Shown piece by piece: positions 6,680 through 9,937 of a stretch of DNA of 9,937 nt. Position numbers and translations under genes: made by a program. How positions within the stretch are numbered: position 1 is the first letter of the stretch; each line of letters opens with the position of its first letter. A model generated the notes under the pieces. That model was not told the DNA's origin. It ran no database searches and worked only from the letters and a program-made list of their open reading frames with translations. Location: NCBI GenBank assembly GCA_016840695.1, contig JAEORV010000027.1:1-9937 (forward strand), in the 5' to 3' direction. This DNA is from Promethearchaeota archaeon (GTDB lineage Archaea; Asgardarchaeota; Lokiarchaeia; Sigyniarchaeales; SOKP01).

Positions 6680-7462
6680 ATGATAGTAGCAGGAGTAGAC
6701 GTCGGATCGTTAACTGGGAAAGCCGTGATATTAAACAAGGAGTCTATTATAGCGCAGGCTATTGTTCCAACGACACCTAAACCCGAAAGAACTGCGCGAA
6801 ACGCAATGGACGAAGCTCTTAAAAATGCCAATTTAGAATACGAAAATATAGATTATACAGTAGGAACAGGATATGGCAGGGTGAAGATACCTTTCGCAAA
6901 CTCAGAAATATCCGAACTAACTTGTCACGGAAAGGGAGCTCATTCGCTTATTCCATCAATTAGAACGATAATTGATGTTGGCGGGCAGGATTGTAAGGTC
7001 ATAAAGGTTGATAAAAATGGGAAGATCCTAGATTTTGCCATGAACGATAAATGCGCTGCAGGCACGGGTAGGTTTTTAGAAGTCATGGCTAGAACACTTG
7101 AGTTGAAACTAGAGGAGTTAGGCCCCATATCTTTAGAAGCGAAAAATCCGGCAAAAATCACTGCTCAATGCAGTGTATTCGCTGAAACAGAAGTTGTAAG
7201 CTTAATGGCTGATGATACGGAGGTCTCTGATATTGTAGCAGGCATACACGATGCAATTGCTTCTCGAATAATGACTTTAGTCTATAGAGTTGGTCTTGAA
7301 AACGATATATGCATATCGGGAGGCGTGGCTAAAAACATTGGTGTTGTCTCATACTTGGAAAATCGGATGGGCTTAAAAACAATGAAGCTGCCCGTAGACC
7401 CTCAGATCGTTGGAGCATTAGGCGCAGCAAAAATCGCTCAAAATGAATTTGAATCTCAATAA
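6680..7462 (+). CDS. ATP-dependent activase of 2-hydroxyacyl-CoA dehydratase / benzoyl-CoA reductase (HgdC/BcrD-like, BadF/BadG/BcrA/BcrD family)
   Basis: This 260-residue cytoplasmic ATPase of the actin/Hsp70/acetate-kinase fold has the full activase signature. Phosphate-1 loop GVDVGSLTGK is at 5-14, phosphate-2 DVGGQDCK at 99-106, NDKCAAGTGRFLE at 122-134 with C125, AQCSVFAETEVVS at 162-174 with C164, and adenosine-site SGGVAKN at 213-219. C125 and C164 are 39 residues apart, as I recall for Cys127/Cys166 of Acidaminococcus HgdC, where two subunits share one [4Fe-4S] cluster. The protein takes an electron from a ferredoxin or flavodoxin and delivers it, with ATP hydrolysis, to the dehydratase/reductase. 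It starts 18 bases after the B-type gene with GAGGT and AGGAT upstream. Its length fits the homodimeric HgdC type rather than the longer BcrA. No second ATPase is visible, so it may also serve the leftward subunits. Confidence 0.93.
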   Translation: MIVAGVDVGSLTGKAVILNKESIIAQAIVPTTPKPERTARNAMDEALKNANLEYENIDYTVGTGYGRVKIPFANSEISELTCHGKGAHSLIPSIRTIIDVGGQDCKVIKVDKNGKILDFAMNDKCAAGTGRFLEVMARTLELKLEELGPISLEAKNPAKITAQCSVFAETEVVSLMADDTEVSDIVAGIHDAIASRIMTLVYRVGLENDICISGGVAKNIGVVSYLENRMGLKTMKLPVDPQIVGALGAAKIAQNEFESQ

Positions 7463-7488
7463 ACAACAGGTAAATAAAAAGAAGATAT

Positions 7489-7519
7489 AAAAAAATATTT
7501 TTTTTCTTATTTTATTATT
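7489..7519. terminator. Bidirectional terminator between convergent operons
   Basis: Positions 7489-7504 form a 16-bp perfect palindrome of seven A, the central TA core and seven T; one extra T follows, then T-rich sequence to 7519. Each strand therefore presents a T run to the polymerase arriving from its own operon: the activase gene ending at 7462 and the Fe-S protein gene ending at 7520. The stem is pure A/T, so bare T-run (archaeal-type) termination is more likely than a classical hairpin terminator. Confidence 0.55.
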
Positions 7520-8758
7520 TTAGATTGTTTTTCTTACGAGTTCTGAAATATCAAGAGCTTCAATTTCGCCATTTTTGATATTAGTTTTAAACTGATTCAA
7601 ACAAAATGGACAACAAGATACTAAAGCTGTAGCGTCCGTTGCTTTTGCTTCTTCAATTCGCTCGTTCGCCGCAGAAGCCGACATTTCCTTAAATGCTGAT
7701 CGAACACCTCCACCTGAGCCACAACACCACGCGTTATGCTTATTTCGAGGCATTTCAATCAGTTCGATACCAGGAATTTTCTCTAATAGATCTCTTGGTT
7801 GTCTATACATGCCCATGTGTCTTCCTATATGACAAGGATCGTGGTAAGTAATCTTCATATTAAGTTCCTTGCTGAATTTCAATTCATCGTCTTTAATTTT
7901 CTTCAACAAAAACTCTGGCAAGTGAAGGATTTCAATCCCATGGTTCAGACCAAATTTGTTTTGATAGACATCTTTTAAAGCGCGATAACACCCAGCACAA
8001 GCAGTTATAATTCGTTCAATACCAGCTTCTTTAAACTTCTGGACGTTTGCTTCAGCAATTTCCTTAGCTTTATCAGCTTGTCCAGTCATGTAAACGGGAG
8101 ATCCACAACAGCTTTCGTCTTTAAGGATTTGAAAATCGATATTTAATAAATTTAATATTTCTGCCGTTGCAATTGCTATGCTTTGTTCTCGGTAACTTGA
8201 AGTACAGCCAACAAAGAATGCTAATTTTGCATCTGGAGTTAATTTAACGCTTGATGGTAGCCATTTTAGCCTATCAGCGTGTTTTTCCATGTAAGGATTA
8301 TTTTCATTCGTGATGGATTCGGTATACTTCAAGTGTTCCGGCATTGGACCAAAGCCTTCTTTCACCGCCTCTTCTCTCATAGCCATTAACCATTCCCCTG
8401 CATAAGCATGGATTTCTGGGATTTGACATTGCTGCGTGCAAGCTAAACAGAGCGAACAATGATAAAAAATCTTCGCTAAATTTTCAGTCCAATTTAACTT
8501 GCCAGATGTGACTGCCCATGTAAGAAGATTTTTTCCGCCTAGATAATACGCTTCAAAATTTCCAAACTCACCAGAAGGACAAACGCGCGCCCAATCAACA
8601 TCATGATAGACCGTTCTACAAGTACCGCATTTCCCGCACTGAAATATTACGTCTTTATAGTGTTCTATTTCCTTGTTTCTATCGAGTTTGCGGCCTTCCT
8701 TACTAAGATCAATTTTGCTGATTCCTTTTCCCTTATCATATCTAACTTTTTTCGCCAT
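7520..8758 (-). CDS. HdrD/GlcF-like (Fe-S)-binding protein with two CCG domains
   Basis: This 412-residue protein has two ferredoxin-type [4Fe-4S] motifs: C41, C44, C47 with C60, and C101, C104, C107 with C111. Two CCG (DUF224) domains follow. The first has C185, C217-C218-G and C254-x-x-C257; the second has C309, C345-C346-G and C382/C383 with C386. The gaps in both CCG domains (31-35 residues before the CC pair, 35-36 after) fit the pattern associated with non-cubane [4Fe-4S] clusters in HdrB. This architecture is typical of GlcF, LldE-type and HdrD electron-transfer partners of FAD oxidases. There is no membrane segment or signal peptide. The gene starts one base after the stop of the FAD-linked oxidase, so the two are almost certainly co-translated as a complex. 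The electron acceptor (quinone, ferredoxin, ETF or CoM-S-S-CoB-like disulfide) cannot be inferred. Confidence 0.88.
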   Translation of the reverse strand: MAKKVRYDKGKGISKIDLSKEGRKLDRNKEIEHYKDVIFQCGKCGTCRTVYHDVDWARVCPSGEFGNFEAYYLGGKNLLTWAVTSGKLNWTENLAKIFYHCSLCLACTQQCQIPEIHAYAGEWLMAMREEAVKEGFGPMPEHLKYTESITNENNPYMEKHADRLKWLPSSVKLTPDAKLAFFVGCTSSYREQSIAIATAEILNLLNIDFQILKDESCCGSPVYMTGQADKAKEIAEANVQKFKEAGIERIITACAGCYRALKDVYQNKFGLNHGIEILHLPEFLLKKIKDDELKFSKELNMKITYHDPCHIGRHMGMYRQPRDLLEKIPGIELIEMPRNKHNAWCCGSGGGVRSAFKEMSASAANERIEEAKATDATALVSCCPFCLNQFKTNIKNGEIEALDISELVRKTI

Positions 8759-8759
8759 C

Positions 8760-9937
8760 TTATTCGCCCCAACCGTGTCCAGGATTCATTATACCATTCG
8801 GATCCATTATTTTTCTGATTTTTTTGATTAATTCAGTTGTACCGGGATTCATTTTCTTTTCAATTCTCTCGTGAGCCCATTTTGGTGCTTTATACATGAT
8901 AACACCATCTATAGAATGGACGTCCTCATGCAATTCCTTTAATAATTGCTGGACTTCCTCGATTTCTTTAGGATCATTTTTATTAAAATTAATATTAGTT
9001 CTCGAAACGCAATAATGACCTCCAAAGAGAAGTCGGGAATAGAATTGAGGAGGGTGCCCATATTTTAAACAGACATCTCTAGATAGATTATAATATTTCA
9101 CAATGTCTCGATTTGAACAATAGCTCCCGATCCATTGCCCTCCACCACCTCTAGAGTAATTCCAACAACCCCAAAACTGCATTGGAGTAGGATCTCCTCC
9201 AGTTGAAGTTCCTTCCGGACTTTCTGTGATATTAACTCCTCCTTCTTTACAAATTGCTACGATGGCTTCATTTTGAGCCTCACTTTGCTTTTTAGTGTAT
9301 GCTTGGGTTGTGATCGTTCCGTAAAAATCGGGCATTTTCGCTTCTATGGCATCTTTAACTGAGGTTTTTTCATTTAAATGTTGCAACGATTGGCCCCACC
9401 CTATATTAACGACGCAAAGATCAATAATACCTAAGCCTGCTTTTGATAGTTTCAACATTACAGGAATTCCGATTTCCATTTTCAATGCAATAACGGTATA
9501 ATCTGTTCGAAATGGTAGTTTTGGCCATATTTTTATAGCTGCTTTAGTCACTATTCCAGTTGAACCTTCCCATCCTATAAATAATCCGGCTAAATCTGGA
9601 AATGGAGCTCTTCCATGCCAGCAATTAGAGACGGAGCAAGAGCCAATTTTTACTATATCTCCTGATCCTAACACGGCTTCCATACCATTGATAAATTCTG
9701 CTCCCGTACCACCTATCATTCCCAAATCAAACATACCATAGCATAAACATGACGCAACTACACCTGTTCCTGGTGGTGACCATGTATACCCTGCCCTTAA
9801 ATCAGGATGGTTTTTGTCAAGATATCCTTTTAAATCTGCCCACGTGATACCTCCTTCAACTAAAACATACATGTCGTCTTCGTTTACTTCAAGGACACGA
9901 TTCATCCTACGCATGTCAATAACTATCCCGCCCTTAA
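8760..9937 (-). CDS. FAD-linked oxidase, GlcD/LDH-like (FAD_binding_4; partial, N-terminus beyond window)
   Basis: The frame is open to the right edge: in-frame codons from 9935 read KGGIVID before the first Met at 9914. That is the internal (G)GIVIDxxRMN segment of PCMH-type FAD-binding domains, so the Met at 9914 is not the start. Counting from that Met, further FAD-domain features are a VEGGITW strand (19-25), SPPGTG (46-51) and a segment at 107-124 (DLAGLFIGW then GSTGIVTK). The C-terminal cap and tail end with MDPNGIMNPGHGWG, typical of GlcD/D-lactate-dehydrogenase and VAO-type flavoproteins. Perhaps 80-130 N-terminal residues are missing. Likely chemistry is flavin-dependent oxidation of an organic substrate such as a 2-hydroxy acid, with electrons passed to the adjoining Fe-S protein. 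The exact substrate is unknown. A run of glycines at 256-259 and several cysteines have no obvious role. Confidence 0.85.
   Translation of the reverse strand, partial: KGGIVIDMRRMNRVLEVNEDDMYVLVEGGITWADLKGYLDKNHPDLRAGYTWSPPGTGVVASCLCYGMFDLGMIGGTGAEFINGMEAVLGSGDIVKIGSCSVSNCWHGRAPFPDLAGLFIGWEGSTGIVTKAAIKIWPKLPFRTDYTVIALKMEIGIPVMLKLSKAGLGIIDLCVVNIGWGQSLQHLNEKTSVKDAIEAKMPDFYGTITTQAYTKKQSEAQNEAIVAICKEGGVNITESPEGTSTGGDPTPMQFWGCWNYSRGGGGQWIGSYCSNRDIVKYYNLSRDVCLKYGHPPQFYSRLLFGGHYCVSRTNINFNKNDPKEIEEVQQLLKELHEDVHSIDGVIMYKAPKWAHERIEKKMNPGTTELIKKIRKIMDPNGIMNPGHGWGE

Noticed and set aside
9912..9914. ATG at 9914 as the start of the FAD-linked oxidase.
   Set aside because: The frame is open upstream to the window edge and encodes the conserved GGIVID segment of the FAD-binding domain, so the gene begins outside the window.
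1..9937. tRNA or rRNA genes, CRISPR arrays, insertion sequences or integrase-type genes.
   Set aside because: The gaps are all under 300 bases and contain no cloverleaf, regular repeat array, transposase motif or terminal inverted repeats that I could see.

Overview
This window comes from an AT-rich genome, probably that of a strict anaerobe. I favour an archaeon, possibly of an Asgard-like or similar sediment lineage, at about 0.6 confidence. The upstream regions carry A/T-rich TATA-like boxes at plausible distances from the genes rather than clear bacterial -35/-10 pairs, and the operon ends have poly-T tracts without GC-rich stems. The gene content itself (radical-forming Fe-S dehydratases/reductases, HdrD-like Fe-S protein) occurs in both anaerobic bacteria and archaea, so the domain of life is not proven.

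Layout. Positions 29-3930 hold a leftward three-gene group: two closely related BcrB/HgdA-type subunits (3930-2650, then 2551-1247), followed by one BcrC/HgdB-type subunit (1171-29). A 278-bp divergent promoter region (3931-4208) separates it from a rightward operon: a BcrC-type subunit (4209-5330), a BcrB-type subunit (5336-6661) and a HgdC/BcrD-type ATP-dependent activase (6680-7462). A 57-bp convergent terminator region (7463-7519) follows. Then comes a second leftward operon: a FAD-linked oxidase (FAD_binding_4 / GlcD-like, running off the right edge at 9937) and, one base after its stop, an HdrD/GlcF-like Fe-S protein with two 4Fe-4S ferredoxin motifs and two CCG domains (8758-7520). No gene-free stretch exceeds 300 bases. 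I found no tRNA, rRNA, CRISPR array or mobile element.

How the genes may work together. The activase hydrolyses ATP to push one low-potential electron into a heterodimeric B+C Fe-S protein. That protein then forms a ketyl radical on a CoA thioester: either to eliminate water (2-hydroxyacyl-CoA dehydratases) or to reduce an aromatic ring (class I benzoyl-CoA reductase). The window has five catalytic-type subunits (three B, two C) and a single short activase, so one activase may serve two or more enzyme complexes. A single roughly 260-residue activase resembles the homodimeric HgdC type. It differs from the two unequal ATPase subunits (BcrA/BcrD) of Thauera-type benzoyl-CoA reductase, so the substrate is open. 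The FAD/Fe-S pair could oxidise a 2-hydroxy acid or another organic substrate and pass on electrons. Its link to the dehydratase genes rests only on proximity.
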